Shown piece by piece: positions 10,480 through 23,017 of a stretch of DNA of 64,000 nt. Numbering within the stretch: position 1 is the stretch's first letter; every line of letters begins with the position of its first letter. Origin of the DNA: Pteria penguin (lineage: Eukaryota > Mollusca > Bivalvia > Pterioida > Pteriidae); contig CM068588.1 in NCBI GenBank assembly GCA_035048485.1, forward strand, positions 2,790,001-2,854,000. Reading direction: 5' to 3'. The notes under the pieces were generated by a model. That model saw only the letters and a list, made by a program, of their open reading frames with translations. It was not told where the DNA came from and did not search any database. The position numbers were made by a program, and so were the translations under genes.

Positions 10480-11725
10480 CCATAAACAGAACGCATAAAC
10501 AAAGATGATAATGAGAAATAAGTAAGAGATTTGTAAAACTATAAATTATGTGACAAGCACATAAATGTTTCGTAATATCCTGTACCTTTACCGTTTTGAT
10601 GAATATTTGACGATATATGTTATGTGCAGGATCCGTATTAAGCTGAGATGTTTTTCTTTTTTTTTTTTTTTATTTCTTTTTCTTTTTAGTGTTTGCAAGA
10701 TTGACAATATATTTAACGTATTGTTTTCTTTTCTTCAATATAAAGTATTTACACTCCAACTGACGATGTTAACCCCTTAGAGTGTTATTGTCCTTTAACT
10801 AGTTCACTTCTAAGTATCGTTTTACAATTTATCCACATGAAAGAAACATGGTGCACTGACTCACACGTTCGTGGGATTGTGTTCCGATAAGGTAGGGTAT
10901 AATTGATTCCATAACTTCCACCTCTTGACTTGATGTTTATCTTTACGGCTTACGGGCTTATCACTTATTAGTCTAGCCCAGTTGGAACCCCAGTCTGACG
11001 AGTTGATCTTGTGCAATCAAATAATGAATTACTAAGTCTATTTATCATAAAAGATATTATATGTTTGACTTTTAATATGGTTAAATTATGGTTGTACATA
11101 AATGATTAATGAGTATCTTGTTCCCTGCAAGGTAACGATCATATAAATGATATATTTCAGGAAGTAGAGGTGCGCAGTTAACATTTTGTGGACTTGAAAA
11201 ATATACCAGGACGTGTTTGTTAATTGAAAGTATTATTTAGATATTTTTCATACTATACTACAAGCAGTATGGCATTTTAACATACATTTGAATATACTGT
11301 GGGTTTACCTGAAAATCCAACAGTTTTAATGATAAATTTCCAAGGAGGTAAATATTTTAGTATTGATTTTTAAATTGCAATGACTAATCATTATTATTTG
11401 TCGATGATTTTTCATGTTGCCATAAATAAAGATTAATATAATTAAGGAGAAAAATCAGTTTTATTTGAAAAATGTTTATAATTGGTCTGTTGAAAATTTT
11501 TTTTAATTTTCTTAAAATAAAAATTTGTGTAATATTAAAAACACATCAAGGTATTTAAAAACTATTGGTTTCCGAATTAAAACAAAAAGTGAGTAATCCT
11601 GGATTTGTACAGTGTTAACCTTTGAATTCCGTCACTACTTCCATAGTTGATAAACACTCCTAAAATCTTACTTATGAAAATATACAAACAAATGTTTATT
11701 TATAACGTTATCAAACAGTTAGTAG
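10480..11725. other. Nothing recognised
   Basis: AT-rich, low-complexity T runs near 10650; no exon supported. Confidence 0.4.
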
Positions 11726-11727
11726 TA

Positions 11728-11905
11728 AGCAACTAAGAAGTACCGGGGTGTTAACCACATCTCGAATCTATGGAATGAAAGGACAATACCGTCTGAAATG
11801 CAATATTCAGACAGATGCAATTCGCAATTAAACTAAGGTGAGACCAGGTGCCCTGGAGGAGGAAGTGTCTCTCGTTTGCATGCAACATCTACAACATCTC
11901 TTCAA
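11728..11905 (-). mobile_element. PLE-1 3' tail, minus strand
   Basis: Reverse complement of the family tail: AGTACCGGGGTGTTAACC, AAAGGACAATACCGT, GGTGAGACCAGGTGCCCTGG. It abuts the long tetranucleotide microsatellite. Confidence 0.7.
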
Positions 11906-11920
11906 GTTCAGGATGTAAAT

Positions 11921-11979
11921 ATATATATATATAGATAGATAGATAGATAGATAGATACATACATACATACATACATACA

Positions 11980-12013
<34 letters not shown>

Positions 12014-12355
12014 CATACATACATACATACATACATACATACATACATACATACATACATACATACATACATACATACATACATACATACATACATACAT
12101 ACATACATACATACATACATACATACATACATACATGCATGCATGCATCCATTCATCCATCCATCCATCCATCCATCCATCCATACATACATACATAGAT
12201 AGATAGATAGATACATGCATACATGCATGCATGCATACATACATACATAGATACATGCATACATGCATCCATGCATCCATCCATCCATCCATACATTACA
12301 TCCACACACACACATTACACACACATACATTACACACACACACACGTATGTATGC
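11921..12355. repeat. Compound ATAG/ATAC/ATCC and CA microsatellite
   Basis: An AT run, then (GATA)n, then about 200 bp of (ACAT)n with ATGC, ATCC and GATA interruptions, ending in a CA-rich stretch to about 12345. The open frames across it encode only repeated Met/Tyr/Cys/Val or Ile/His and are not genes. Confidence 0.97.
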
Positions 12356-12416
12356 ATATAATGTCAAATCAAGTATCGTCAAAAAGTTCAAGATGGTTAG
12401 TTGGTATGATCAGATC

Positions 12417-12522
<106 letters not shown>

Positions 12523-12890
12523 CACAAGGAAAGCAAACTTCACGTTAACGCGACGTTAACATTATGTTATGTTAGGACTGCACCTCACTACTAGTCCTAG
12601 GTCCTATGCCCTTCTCCCACTTTTGATATCGGCGGTTTGTAGGAGAGGTTCAGAGAGACTTTGTTCATCAAAAGTTGGAATTTCAGCGATACCAGCCGGA
12701 ATCTAAATGTACAAGCCTCTGGTGACAAATAATTGAACAGCGAACTTGCAACCTATAATCCAATAAATGAGCATTTAACTTACACGATCATAGCGATATC
12801 TTTTCCAAATAAGGTTTATAACCTCTGCTAGTTGCCGTTTTATCTGCAAAAACGACAAGATTCTCATTTCGCCATTTGTGTATACAATAT

Positions 12891-13017
12891 GACTTCAGAT
12901 CTCGCAGAACGCGACTTTGCATCCGTGACACTTCAGCAGCTGACACATTTTTTGTAAAAAATTACACGATGCAACCTCGTCACGAATGCAAAGTCGCCTT
13001 TTGCAAGATCTGACGTC
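12891..13017. mobile_element. Short inverted-repeat element (MITE-like)
   Basis: The left arm (12891-12930, containing GACTTCAGATCTCGC and CGACTTTGCATCCGTGAC) pairs with the right arm (12979-13017, GTCACGAATGCAAAGTCG and GATCTGACGTC) over about 38 bp with a few mismatches, around a 45-bp centre. No coding capacity; no confirmed target duplication. Confidence 0.7.
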
Positions 13018-14050
13018 CAGTCCGAAACTTAACTGTATATAAAATTATGAAATGATAAACTCACCTTTTTTTACAACTGCTTCTTTTATATTTTATTTTT
13101 GTCAGCAGCTCACTTTATTTTTCAAATCAAGTAGACCTTCCTTTCCATATGACAATTGTAACACGCATAACGGATATTACATACATTACGGAAAATTTAC
13201 AAACTACAGTTAGTATTTAAACATAGACTTAACGTAAATTATGTAACAATTAACTTTTCCGTTAAGTGGAAAGGTAATGGATCTCTAACTTACGTAACTT
13301 CGTTGAATTGCTCGTCACCTTTCTCCACTCCAAAATTATATTATATGTAACGAAGTAATAAAACTTGCTAAAACGAAAGGGGTAATTCAGTTTTAAGCTT
13401 TTAAATCAACTTATATCTGGGATTAACTTTTTTAAGATTTTGTTTAAATAATGATGTGCTCGAGCTGTGGTATATGAATATTATGATAGTTATTTAGTAT
13501 GAATAATTAATTAATTAATTAATTAATTAATTAATTAATTAATAAAAATGATTATTAAAACCCACTGTGACATACACATTAAGAACTCGTTTTATTTTCT
13601 ATGTCTATATCCTTGAGATTTGCAAAACAGATGGTAATATGTTTAACTTTAAACTTATTTAAAATGACTATACATTTGGGTTTTACTTTAAAAATAATTA
13701 TCAAATCGAATTAAAAGTTTGTTGATACGATATCTTTTATGGCCAAGAAATTATTCAAATGAAAATGTGTCGGTCGTAAACTTAAACAGATGACTAAAAC
13801 CCACACAAATATCTAATCTAATTTGAAAAAAAAATCATGAGCAACATTTTATAAACTAGTCAATTTTAACCTGTTGAAAAAAAAATTAAAGAAAAAAGGC
13901 ACAGAAAGATTGTGGCATACAACTGAACCTTGCCATAGGGAAACAAATTAGAGATTGGAAGCAAGTTTAGTCACTAAAATAGGAGAACAAAAGAAGGCTG
14001 CGCAGAATTTAGTAATTTAATCCGATGGAAAGAGTTTGCAAGTCCAAAAA
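13018..14050. other. No gene; contains an ATTA repeat
   Basis: AT-rich with an (ATTA)n run at 13504-13543. No exon or element boundary recognised otherwise. Confidence 0.45.
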
Positions 14051-14270
14051 GGTTTAGCGCAGTCATTGTCAAGGTCAAAATGTCATCGACCCTGGTGTCA
14101 TTTAAAAGGGCTTCATTAGTTGAGTACGCATGTCAAATAGGAAATCTCTATCCCTCACGTTTCAAAAGTATCTTTCCCTCACGTTTCAAAAGTTATAGCC
14201 AAGGTTAAAGTTGACAACAAACAGACAGGACAAAAACAATATGCCCTCGATCCGGGGGTATAACAAGTCA
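14051..14270 (+). repeat. Dispersed repeat F
   Basis: Contains GGTCAAAATGTCATCGACC, TTTAAAAGGGCTTCATTAG, TATCCCTCACG, ACAGACAGGACAAAAACAAT and ATGCCCTCGATCCGGGGG. The same word order recurs at 47206-47505. It is a familiar type of bivalve interspersed repeat; class not determined. Confidence 0.7.
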
Positions 14271-14459
14271 TTGATACGGAAGTATAAAATGATAAAAAAT
14301 TATTAACCAAAACACTTACTTATTTGACAAATAATTACCCGAGTGTATTATTTTTGCCATAAAACTAATTAGTTAACAAAGGTAAAGGTCACATCCTCAA
14401 CATTGTACCGAAGGGTTAACAACATCTCTATGTCCAGTATCGTGTACAATGTCATATTT
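14271..14459. other. Nothing recognised
   Basis: Short AT-rich gap between repeats. Confidence 0.4.
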
Positions 14460-14600
14460 AGACAACCCCAGTTAAACTGAGATGAGCCCAGGGGTTATAA
14501 GCGTCCCCTCCTTGTATGCAACATAAGTCGCAAAAGTCCTGCAACAACTTATATACATGAACACATGCAGTGCACAAGGATACTAAATCAAATTATCCCA
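14460..14600 (-). mobile_element. PLE-1 3' tail fragment
   Basis: Minus-strand tail words GATGAGCCCAGGGG, GCGTCCCCTCC, TATGCAACATAAGTCGC, GTCCTGCAACAACTT in order. Confidence 0.6.
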
Positions 14601-14644
14601 TTCACGGTATGCAACGCTTTTGAATTCAAATTTCGGTGTCGCAA

Positions 14645-15500
14645 ATGTACGTAATGGTGAATGGGAAGGTGGGCGCCCGTAAACCGGTTAACCACACCAA
14701 TTGAATGACGTTTGTTACTTCAATTGACCGTCCTTAGTCGGTATCGTAACCGCAGCACAATCGAATATTTTTGTAATGTTCTTCTGTGTATATTCTACTA
14801 TAACTACAGTACAAATGAATAGTGTTTTATGTCGTTTTCAGTGTTTTTACTTTTATCATATTCATTAGCAAGTCATTGGTGATTTGTGCCATACAGCTTG
14901 GCCAGATGTCTTCTGTAACTTGAGCGTTGCGCGCTGACTACCAGGGCGTTGGGGTACCCTACAACGGGTCTTGTCCAAAACTTTTCAGAGGAGACAATGG
15001 TCCTAAGCCTCGTCCCTTCTGACTGTTAGTCGGGACTCCTATAGATCAAGGATCAGAGCTCGCTTACAGATGAGCAGAGCACTGTTTACTTATGTTGATG
15101 TCGCCTAACCTATTTTTGATACTAGCATACCCTTCCATATTACGTTTCCTGTGTTTAAATTTTTATGACCTCTCGTCTTGAGAACCTGTTGATTCTTGTT
15201 CTCTATATGGAGGATTTTTTATAAGTTTTGAAATGTGTGTCGTTTGATTGTGCTGCTTTTACGGGGAGTGGGAAGATGGGCGCACGTAAACCGGTTAACC
15301 ACACCAACTGAGTGATGTTTGTTACTTTAATTGACCGTCCTAAACCGGTATCTTAACCGCGGTACAATCGAATATAAGTGTTGTGTCGTTTCTGTGTTTT
15401 ACTATTATCAAGTTTATGTGCATGTCCTTGGTGATTTGTGTCATACAGCTTGGTCAGATGTCTTTTCTTTTCTCTTCTATGGTATCAAAGTCGACAGGGT
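14645..15500 (+). mobile_element. PLE-2 3' tails, two head-to-tail units
   Basis: First unit about 14645-14925 (GTGGGCGCCCGTAAACCGG, TTAACCACACCAATTGA, CGGTATCGTAACCGCAGCAC). A second, longer unit, about 14926-15500, begins with the upstream part of the element (GCGCTGACTACCAGGGCG, TTTTCAGAGGAGACAATGG, CTTCTGACTGTTAGTCGGG) and then repeats the same 3' segment. Penelope elements often insert as tandem, variably truncated copies, and this fits. Confidence 0.75.
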
Positions 15501-15654
15501 CCAAATAATTTGGACAGGAGGCTTCATTGGTTTTAAGGTCAGTGATCATAGGTAAAGATCACACATTTAACATTATGAGTCAACTGAGGTTGTAAACAAA
15601 TAACAAGCAAAACCATTTGGGCCAGGTACGTCAAACAGGGTGCACATGCACCTA

Positions 15655-15656
<2 letters not shown>

Positions 15657-15717
<61 letters not shown>
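15657..15717. repeat. (TG)n microsatellite, about 60 bp
   Basis: Uninterrupted TG run of about 30 units. Confidence 0.98.
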
Positions 15718-15719
<2 letters not shown>

Positions 15720-15720
<1 letters not shown>

Positions 15721-16752
15721 ATGTTATTCCAACGTAATTTTTGTCCTTTTCTGAAACTTACTCCATTGCAGTTTGGCATCGGGTGTATTTTGCAAAGAAG
15801 TTGTAGGATTTGATTATATAATTAAAGCATCGAGGTCCTTTATGATCCACCAAGTTCATAGAATTCCTTGTCATTATTTCCCCAGATAAAGAGGTGACTT
15901 AAATGAATCGATTTTCTTAAATCTAAAATTATTGATACAGAATAAATAGAACAACTTCCGCTTTTAAGAAACCTCAAAAATGCTGTCATGTGTAACAATA
16001 GTGCATGGGAAAGATATTCCTAAATCTTTAATAATTAAAAGAAAAACCCGTTTTCGTAATACGTTTCATAGTATGCAATTTGTATCTCTACCGAAGCACA
16101 TAAAGCTAGGCTGGTGATACCCTCGTTTACGGACAGTTCTTCCTTAGGTGTCTACCTAACCAAAATAATTATTAGAGCATACAAAACTAATCCATTTTTT
16201 TCTTTTGTCGAAGATGCCCATTTCCACAGTAAAACCGACATTTACAAGTCCAAAAACTGGGTTATTTAAAATGTATTGAGCAAGATATACACAATCAAAA
16301 AATGCGAGGCATTCAGATCTTTCACCTTATTTCTTGTCACGGAATGAAAATTAAAATAAGTCTGAAATCCCATACATTTTACAGACACCCTCCGGAGAGT
16401 ATCACAAACATAACAAGTGTCAAGTTACATAAGATTGTCGACAAAAGTGTTTTGAAATGAGTAGTTATGAAAAAGTCAAAATTAGTCTTGTCAAAATTTT
16501 CTGAGAATGTGAATACCTTTATACATGTACTTTAAAAACTGGCATTATATTGACCATCATATATTGATGGTTTGAGTTTTTATAACTATTTAATTTTAAA
16601 CATGGCATTCGTCCGATAAAATGAATAACGATATAAACGTCATCATCTAACAGTACCAGGGGATGTTTTGCAGAATATCTTTTTCCCGCGGTAATTATTT
16701 GCAAACAAAGAAAATTAACAAATCATAAAAGTAATAATAAGTATAATAATGA

Positions 16753-16754
<2 letters not shown>
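15720..16754. other. Nothing recognised
   Basis: No supported exon or repeat family. Confidence 0.4.

Positions 16755-16755
<1 letters not shown>

Positions 16756-16820
<65 letters not shown>
16756..16820. repeat. (ATT)n microsatellite
   Basis: About 21 units of ATT, directly preceding the SINE fragment at 16822. Confidence 0.97.
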
Positions 16821-16821
<1 letters not shown>

Positions 16822-16935
16822 TGATGAATTCCCGGGTTGCGCCACTATGTTTAAGAGGTTGGTAACCTTCTGCTTCCATGTCGCGATATAACTGAAATAT
16901 TGTTGAAAGCGACGTAAAACACCAATTAACCTATA
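16822..16935 (+). mobile_element. SINE family S2, 5'-truncated
   Basis: Begins at the end of a tRNA-type box B (TTCCCGGGTTGCGCC) and continues through the family body (TATGTTTAAGAGGTTGG, CTGCTTCCATGTCG) and conserved 3' segment (TTGTTGAAAGCGACGTAAAA). Same family at 34262 and 38868. Confidence 0.8.
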
Positions 16936-18512
16936 TATTGATGATTAAATAAAACGTTACCTCACCATACTATGAAGAACTGTTTCAGCAGGTTATACTC
17001 CTATTTGCATATTTCTGTAAGGTCTTTTATGTGTTTATCTCACTTTGCTCCACATGTTCTCGGCGACCTTTGTCCTACAGCTAGTTCAGATCTCATGTTT
17101 CCTTTCTTATAACAGCAACTGCTCGTAAGACAGCGACAGCCCACGTGCAACTTTTGAACTTAACAGCCATATACCCAATGATGTTTTAATTAGGTGAGGT
17201 ATATGTAAAACAAAAGTTTTAGGAAGAAGGGGGGAGGGTAAATATATTTAAGCATCAAGGAATACATAATACGAAATATAATTGGTGTAAAGTGACAAAG
17301 GCCCGAGCTGAAATGCACACAGTCCTGAAATTCAGAGATGAAACAAGATACCCGAGAGGAGTAAGATTCTCCTGAATGGCTAGCCACATCCGCCATGAAA
17401 GCTCTTACATACTGAAGACACATATATAACTTAGCACTGTATATAAAAAGAATGTGAAGCAACACTGTATATGAAATGTCATTGCTACATAATATCAGGA
17501 AAACGTATGATAACACTTAAGTAAAAGAAAAATGAAATATTTGATAAACAGTCGATGATCTCCATTTCCATTCTACCTACAATTGTACTTCAGAAGTATT
17601 CGCAGCTGCAATTAAATGACGTAAATAATCAATCTAACCTACGTTACAAAGATTAACATGCAGACAATTATATTCCAGCATGCATTTCGTTGATATTCTC
17701 AACACGTGCTCTGTTATATCTGGTATTATTTTTTTATCGCATAGACTCAAGATTTTGCATTAAATATCTCATCGTCATCATACCCCTTACATCATTTTGA
17801 CTTTGAATATTTTAGCGATTTTCTATTCTATGAGCGTCAGCAAAAGACGAGGCGACTACAGGAAAACATGTTTTATATTTAGTTAATTTTTTAATTTACG
17901 AATTCAAGTAATACGAATAATATGACATAAGTCATACAATATTATTATTTTCATTCAAGTTTAACAAGGACAAATCGATAAACTTACCAATATCCACCTA
18001 GATCACCTTTCTTTTCCCTAATAAATCATCAATTCAATCTTTGCTCACTTTCTATATGACGATTGTGATGCACAGGCCGTAAAGCAAAAACAACAAGAAT
18101 GGAAAAAAAATATTATCTAACACACATTCCTTTATATTAACAAGAAATAGAACACAAATCTCTGACTTACGTAAATAAGATTCAAGTTCAGTTCATGTGT
18201 ACCAGAATACCAAAGTTAAAGCTGCTGAGTGTTTTACGTTTGGTTGCACTAAACAGTGCGAGATACTTTCGATTTCATACATTCTTTATTGCTTTGCCAT
18301 TTTTTAAACACGGGAATGTATTTTTATTTGAATACTGGGAAAGTTTTAAACGACACGCATCTGACAAGGTACGAAAAGGACGTTTATTCATGTCTAGTTA
18401 GTTTTGATTATGATTTAACGCTACTTCGTCGTTCATTATTGCCCTTATATAATGCCGGAAGCCCTCTGGTGCATTGATTCATTACGACTTATAGGTCAAA
18501 GCATGGTATCTA
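16936..18512. other. No supported gene
   Basis: A 108-codon open frame at 17190-17516 (minus) has no recognised domain and no convincing splice sites. A degenerate PLE-2-like stretch may lie at about 17030-17130. The rest is AT-rich unique sequence. Confidence 0.4.
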
Positions 18513-18712
18513 AGGAAAGATGTGATTGGCTGACCTGCTGTTGGGGACTACCTTTTCAATTTATAAAGGGCTCTGATTGGATGAAACTCTTTGATCAATC
18601 TATAAATAAAGATAGATTCTGGTGTAAAATGATGAATTTTAATCTCCTTTCACCAATATGTTTTTGACCTAAAAAGGGGTTGTTGTTTACATTTTAAATT
18701 TGGCAAGTTTTT
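18513..18712 (+). repeat. Dispersed repeat D, copy 1
   Basis: GATGTGATTGGCTGACC, GGGCTCTGATTGGATGAAA, CAATCTATAAATAAAGAT and CCTAAAAAGGGGTTGTTGTT recur in the same order and strand at 20058-20262. Confidence 0.8.
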
Positions 18713-19164
18713 TTTAGATGACTCCCTTCCAGCAAGATTTTCTCGAAAATAAAAGTGGATGACCTATAGTAAACTGTTAAAATTCTGGTAGAGGAGGGTC
18801 TGACAAACATTTTCGTATATTGGTTATATATAAGCTAAGATGTTCAAAGTTGTGTTAATCTTGCTGGAAATTTGGTAATTTAAAATGGAACCCTATGGGA
18901 AAAGGAATTACTATGCTTTGACCTGTAGGCCAAGTGCTACATTTCTCAAAATGCAGTATGACCTCATTTTCTTGTTCTTGCGATCCATTTAACCTAAAAA
19001 CCGATCAAATTTGTCTCAAAGTTTCGTTCAAAGTACCTAGAATTTTCAATATCGAAATTTCTAGAAAAAAGGGGTAGTTAATTTTTTTAATTTTAACAAT
19101 CTACTTTTTTGTATGTCACCAGTGTTTGCTCTGTCCAGGAGCTTGTTACTAATTTGGCTGGAGG
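18713..19164. other. Nothing recognised
   Basis: No exon or repeat family identified. Confidence 0.4.
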
Positions 19165-19238
19165 GAATTCCTTTTAGCTCAATTGGTTGAGCGTCGGGTT
19201 GCATATCCGAAAGTCCCGAGTTCGATTCCTAACAGAGG
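19165..19238 (+). tRNA. tRNA-Cys(GCA)-like sequence, probably a pseudogene or SINE head
   Basis: A box A-like TAGCTCAATTGGTTGAGC gives a 4-bp D stem (GCTC/GAGC). TCGGG-TTGCATA-TCCGA gives a 5-bp anticodon stem with anticodon GCA. AGTTCGATTCC is a box B. The T stem and the acceptor stem pair poorly, so I read it as a degenerate tRNA or tRNA-derived element rather than an active gene. Confidence 0.4.
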
Positions 19239-20057
19239 TGACAATTTTTATAATATTATTATACTTTGTGACATGTATTTGGCATGGATGGCTGATTAAT
19301 TTTCATTGTATGAGATATCTAAGGCGTTTGAAAAAGTATTTAAAGAACTTTACTCCAATTTCTTCGATATTGTGCTATTCTTTGCAATGTGACCTGTGAA
19401 ACTTGAATATGTGAAAGTCTGCAATCCTGTATAATTCTTTTTTCAATTTTCGATGAAATTCATGGAATAATTTTCCTCGTACAAGTCAAACATATGACGA
19501 ATTAATCCAAAATGTGTATGTATGTATGTATGTATGTAAGTATGTATGTATGTATGTCCTCTGGTTTCATGAGTTTTAGACTTATGGTTTGGATTTATCC
19601 ATCATCTTTACATAACATCATTAATCTCAAAAGATCTACATGAAATATTAACATCATGGAATGCCTGTATTTTTGTACTGAAAATGGCATATTTAGCTTT
19701 CACATGTATTATTCAAACCTTAATCTAACTGACAAACTAACTGGCGTATTGATTAACACTTGTTATGAACACGTTCATATAATGTATAATGAACAAAACC
19801 GAAAGACTAAACAAGGTCATAAAGGGTCATCAATTTACAGGCGCTTGGATATGACACCTAATTTAAATTTCTATCCATTTTCAGTGTACTCCAGATGGGG
19901 GCAAGCATCTTTAAAATAGCATCGATCATGAAATACTACAAGGATTTTTCATGAAATTTTAGTCATTTTATTCAGGACTCAACACACATTTGTTTGATAT
20001 TTACTTTTCTACTGAAGTAAAATAGGAAGATATCTCTTTAGATCACAACATGTAACA
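19239..20057. other. No gene; contains a GTAT microsatellite
   Basis: (GTAT)n at about 19516-19557. Otherwise no supported feature; the 87-codon frame at 19656-19919 has no recognised domain. Confidence 0.4.
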
Positions 20058-20262
20058 AGAAGCGTGATTGGTTTAACTACTGTAGGGAGAGAGGGATTAC
20101 TATTTCATTTTATCAGGGGCTCTGATTGGACGAAATCATTTGATATTTGACCAATCTATAAATAAAGATTTATTCTGCTGTAAAGTCATAAATTTAAATT
20201 TTATTTCACTTATGTAAAGATTTCATGATATAAAAAGGGGGTAGTTGTTTACATTTGAAATT
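20058..20262 (+). repeat. Dispersed repeat D, copy 2
   Basis: Diverged copy of 18513-18712: CGTGATTGGTTTAACTAC, GGGGCTCTGATTGGACGAAA, CAATCTATAAATAAAGATTT, ATAAAAAGGGGGTAGTTGTT. Confidence 0.8.
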
Positions 20263-20324
20263 TATATATATTTTATGTATCTTTTCAACCACATGAAAAA
20301 CTTCTTTGACCAGAGCTTCCTTTA

Positions 20325-20830
20325 AGGGACATTACTTTTATCAACTCTTTTGACCTTTGACTCTGAACTACTTTTAAAAACGTTTATGTTGTGCTATACC
20401 TCTTAGACTAAAAGTAATAGGGCTTTGATATTTCACTATTTTCTAAATAGACAATATGACATTGAGATCATTAAAAAGACTATAGGTCTTGTAGTTGGCC
20501 CTTCTACAGCCTTATGCAGACTTTTACTGGAACGTTGCACGCTGACTAACAGGGCGGTAGGGACTATATGACGGGCCTTCTCCAAACCTCTTTCAGAGGA
20601 GACATGGTCCTGAACCTCGTCCCCTCTGACTGTTAGTAACTCCTCTTTTTTCTTTCACACATAGATTCACGACCGGGACTTTCATTTAACAGCATAGCGT
20701 TTGAACTGTTGACCCTGAACTTTGATCTACTTGGAAACATAGGCTATATTCTTTGCACATTAAGGGATACGGCTTTTATATTTTCATTACATACATGTAG
20801 AGTCAATACGACATTTGATACCTTGACGAT
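20325..20830 (+). repeat. Dispersed repeat E, split by a PLE-2 insertion
   Basis: The left part (20325-20436, ending GGGCTTTGATATTTCAC) resumes at 20653 (TTTCACACATAGATTC...) after 216 bp of PLE-2 sequence. The combined order matches copies at 1655 and 9475. Confidence 0.65.
20437..20652 (+). mobile_element. PLE-2 fragment nested in repeat E with TTTCAC duplication
   Basis: Starts within the PLE-2 C-terminal coding region (CTAAATAGACAATATGAC, GAGATCATTAAAAAGAC), runs to CTCTGACTGTTAGT, then jumps to the element's terminal AACTCCTCTTTTTT. It is flanked by TTTCAC at 20431-20436 and 20653-20658. Both an internal deletion and 5' truncation are present. Confidence 0.7.
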
Positions 20831-20849
20831 GGGCTATTGGCATTAACTT

Positions 20850-21130
20850 TTTTATAATACTTTGTTCTTATTCATAAATTTTTAAATGTGTGTCCTTTGA
20901 TTGTGCTGCTTTTGTGGTGAGTGGGAAGGTGGGCGCCCGTACACTGGTTAACCACACCAAATGGGTGACGTTTGTTACTTCAATTGACCGTTCTAAGTCG
21001 TTATCGTAACCGCAGCACAATAGAATATTTTTGTAATGTCGTTCCGTGTATATTCTGCTGTTGTCATTTTTGTGTGCAGGTCCTTGGTGATTTGTGTCAT
21101 AGAGCTATGTCAGATGTCTTCTGTTTCACG
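20850..21130 (+). mobile_element. PLE-2 3' tail
   Basis: TGTCCTTTGATTGTGCTGC, GTGGGAAGGTGGGCGCCCGT, GGTTAACCACACCAAATGGG, CGTAACCGCAGCACAATAG, CAGGTCCTTGGTGATTTG in order. Confidence 0.8.
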
Positions 21131-22179
21131 GACGCCCTATATGATAGTTGCAACATTTTGAAAGTTTTGCCATTCCATCGAGAGCGTTATCTTCTGATAC
21201 CCCATGTTAACAAAAGTGAGAAAATCGTTTAATAACCCTGTTAAATTCTCATTATCAGGGTTTAGATTATAGAATGGCAACATTGTGAGGATTCCTACCA
21301 ATGCCCTGTCAAAAAGAAAAATTACCGAGAAACGGGCATTGGTGTACAAAAAAAGCTGAATTATCGAATTTCACTGTCAAAAATCAAGGGGACTCCCCGA
21401 TATATAATACAAAATAAAATATGCGTTATTTTGTGCCATTTTCTCGAAAAAATAATTTTACTTCCATCATCCTGTATAACTTTCGTTTTAACAGGCAACA
21501 TATTTCTCGAATTTTCTCGCGCGTTTTTAATAATAAATTAAATGCTTAATAAAATGAATTCATATATACTTCTATGCATACCTTTCCCAAAGATACACTA
21601 TAGTGTTGATCTAGATAAACATACACCCATAGAAAAAAGACCTATATATACATGTATGTAAGAGAGAGATAACATAAAGTTATAACATGTGGTGTCCGTA
21701 TAGATGCTGGGTGGTCGGAAGTCGCACAATCTCCGAATCTACAGCAAGAAGAGGATAACCACTGGAAGGATATGGCAGACATATCGTCTAGTAGGCGTTC
21801 ATCACTGTCAAAAACTTAGTTAACGCTTGCAATATTCTAAAACCCTTTTGGCAACTTTTAGAAATACGCCCAAGACATCATCTGTAAGCAAAAATTAATG
21901 ATAGTACATGTACAGAACCGAATTTTGTGCATTGCCTTGGGCAGTTGCCTTGACATTTTAGCAAAATAATCTTCCACGTCCCGTGGATGAAGAATCACGA
22001 CCTCTCATAACTCATGGGTTGTTGGGATTGTGTTATCATTTTACGAGCGTAGTTTAATGTCTCGAACAATGCCAACGACATTATCAAAACAATTGTACAA
22101 AGAATTTTCTCTAAAATAGCCATATTCATACTTAACTAAAATTATATATCAAACAGAACAAAAAGGTAAGCATCCTTAA

Positions 22180-22216
<37 letters not shown>

Positions 22217-23017
22217 ATAGTTCTAAAAGATCATACTTCGGTCGGGGGTAAGTGGGGGGAGGGGCAATCCCCACTTTAACGTCCCTGGCGAAATGAACTC
22301 GAAGTTCGTTTCATACAGACCATTATGTAAACACTTATGTCTTATTACCTAAATAGGTAACGACTACTTAGTTTCAATAAAGTTTTTTGTCTTGTAGAAA
22401 GTGAACATAATTTCAGTAAACGGAATTGTTGATTTTAGTACATCCAACTCAGTACTGCGTAATTTTGCGGTCCCCTCTTCCTAAATAATAACATCATTTT
22501 AAACATTTAGATTTTAAAGTTCCATATTCTACATGTAAATTGCGACTTCTACTGATTATGGTTGTTTTTAAAATAATATGCTAATATCGCTCTTGAGTAT
22601 AATTTATTATATGACGTTGTTGGTTTGTAGTGATATCAAATTTCAGAATTGATAGAGACTTTATTTTTTATACCATGAAATCAATTTAGGTGTAAAATTT
22701 AGTTTTGATTACATGTTTATTCCTAGCGATTAAAGTGGAATGAGTGAAATATCGAGATGGTTCTTTTTCTTATGTCAAGTATTCCCCAAAGCTCAAAAGA
22801 TAGGGGTACCTGTGACTTTATTCTTTTTGGTATATTTATTACAGTCATTCGCTTTGTTGTGAACATCGGTTCATTCCCCCACCTATATATTGTACAGAAG
22901 TATAATGTCTTGTATTCAAGTCTCACAGAAGTTTCCCTCGTTTCTTTTTTTGAATCAACAACCAAAGTGGGCACAGTTAAATAAAATGACAATGTTAATT
23001 AGAATGAAGTAAAAAAC
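21131..23017. other. No supported gene; poly(A) run
   Basis: A pure A run of about 32 at 22183-22214. Overlapping open frames at 22723-22992 on both strands have no recognised domain. Nothing else assigned. Confidence 0.4.

Noticed and set aside
11828..12357. Three overlapping minus-strand open frames of 87-154 codons rich in Met/Tyr/Val/Cys
   Set aside because: They are translations of the (ACAT)n microsatellite; composition follows the repeat frame.
17190..17516. 108-codon minus-strand frame
   Set aside because: No recognised domain, weak splice context, no paralogue in the window.
22723..22992. Overlapping open frames on both strands
   Set aside because: No domain or splice evidence on either strand.
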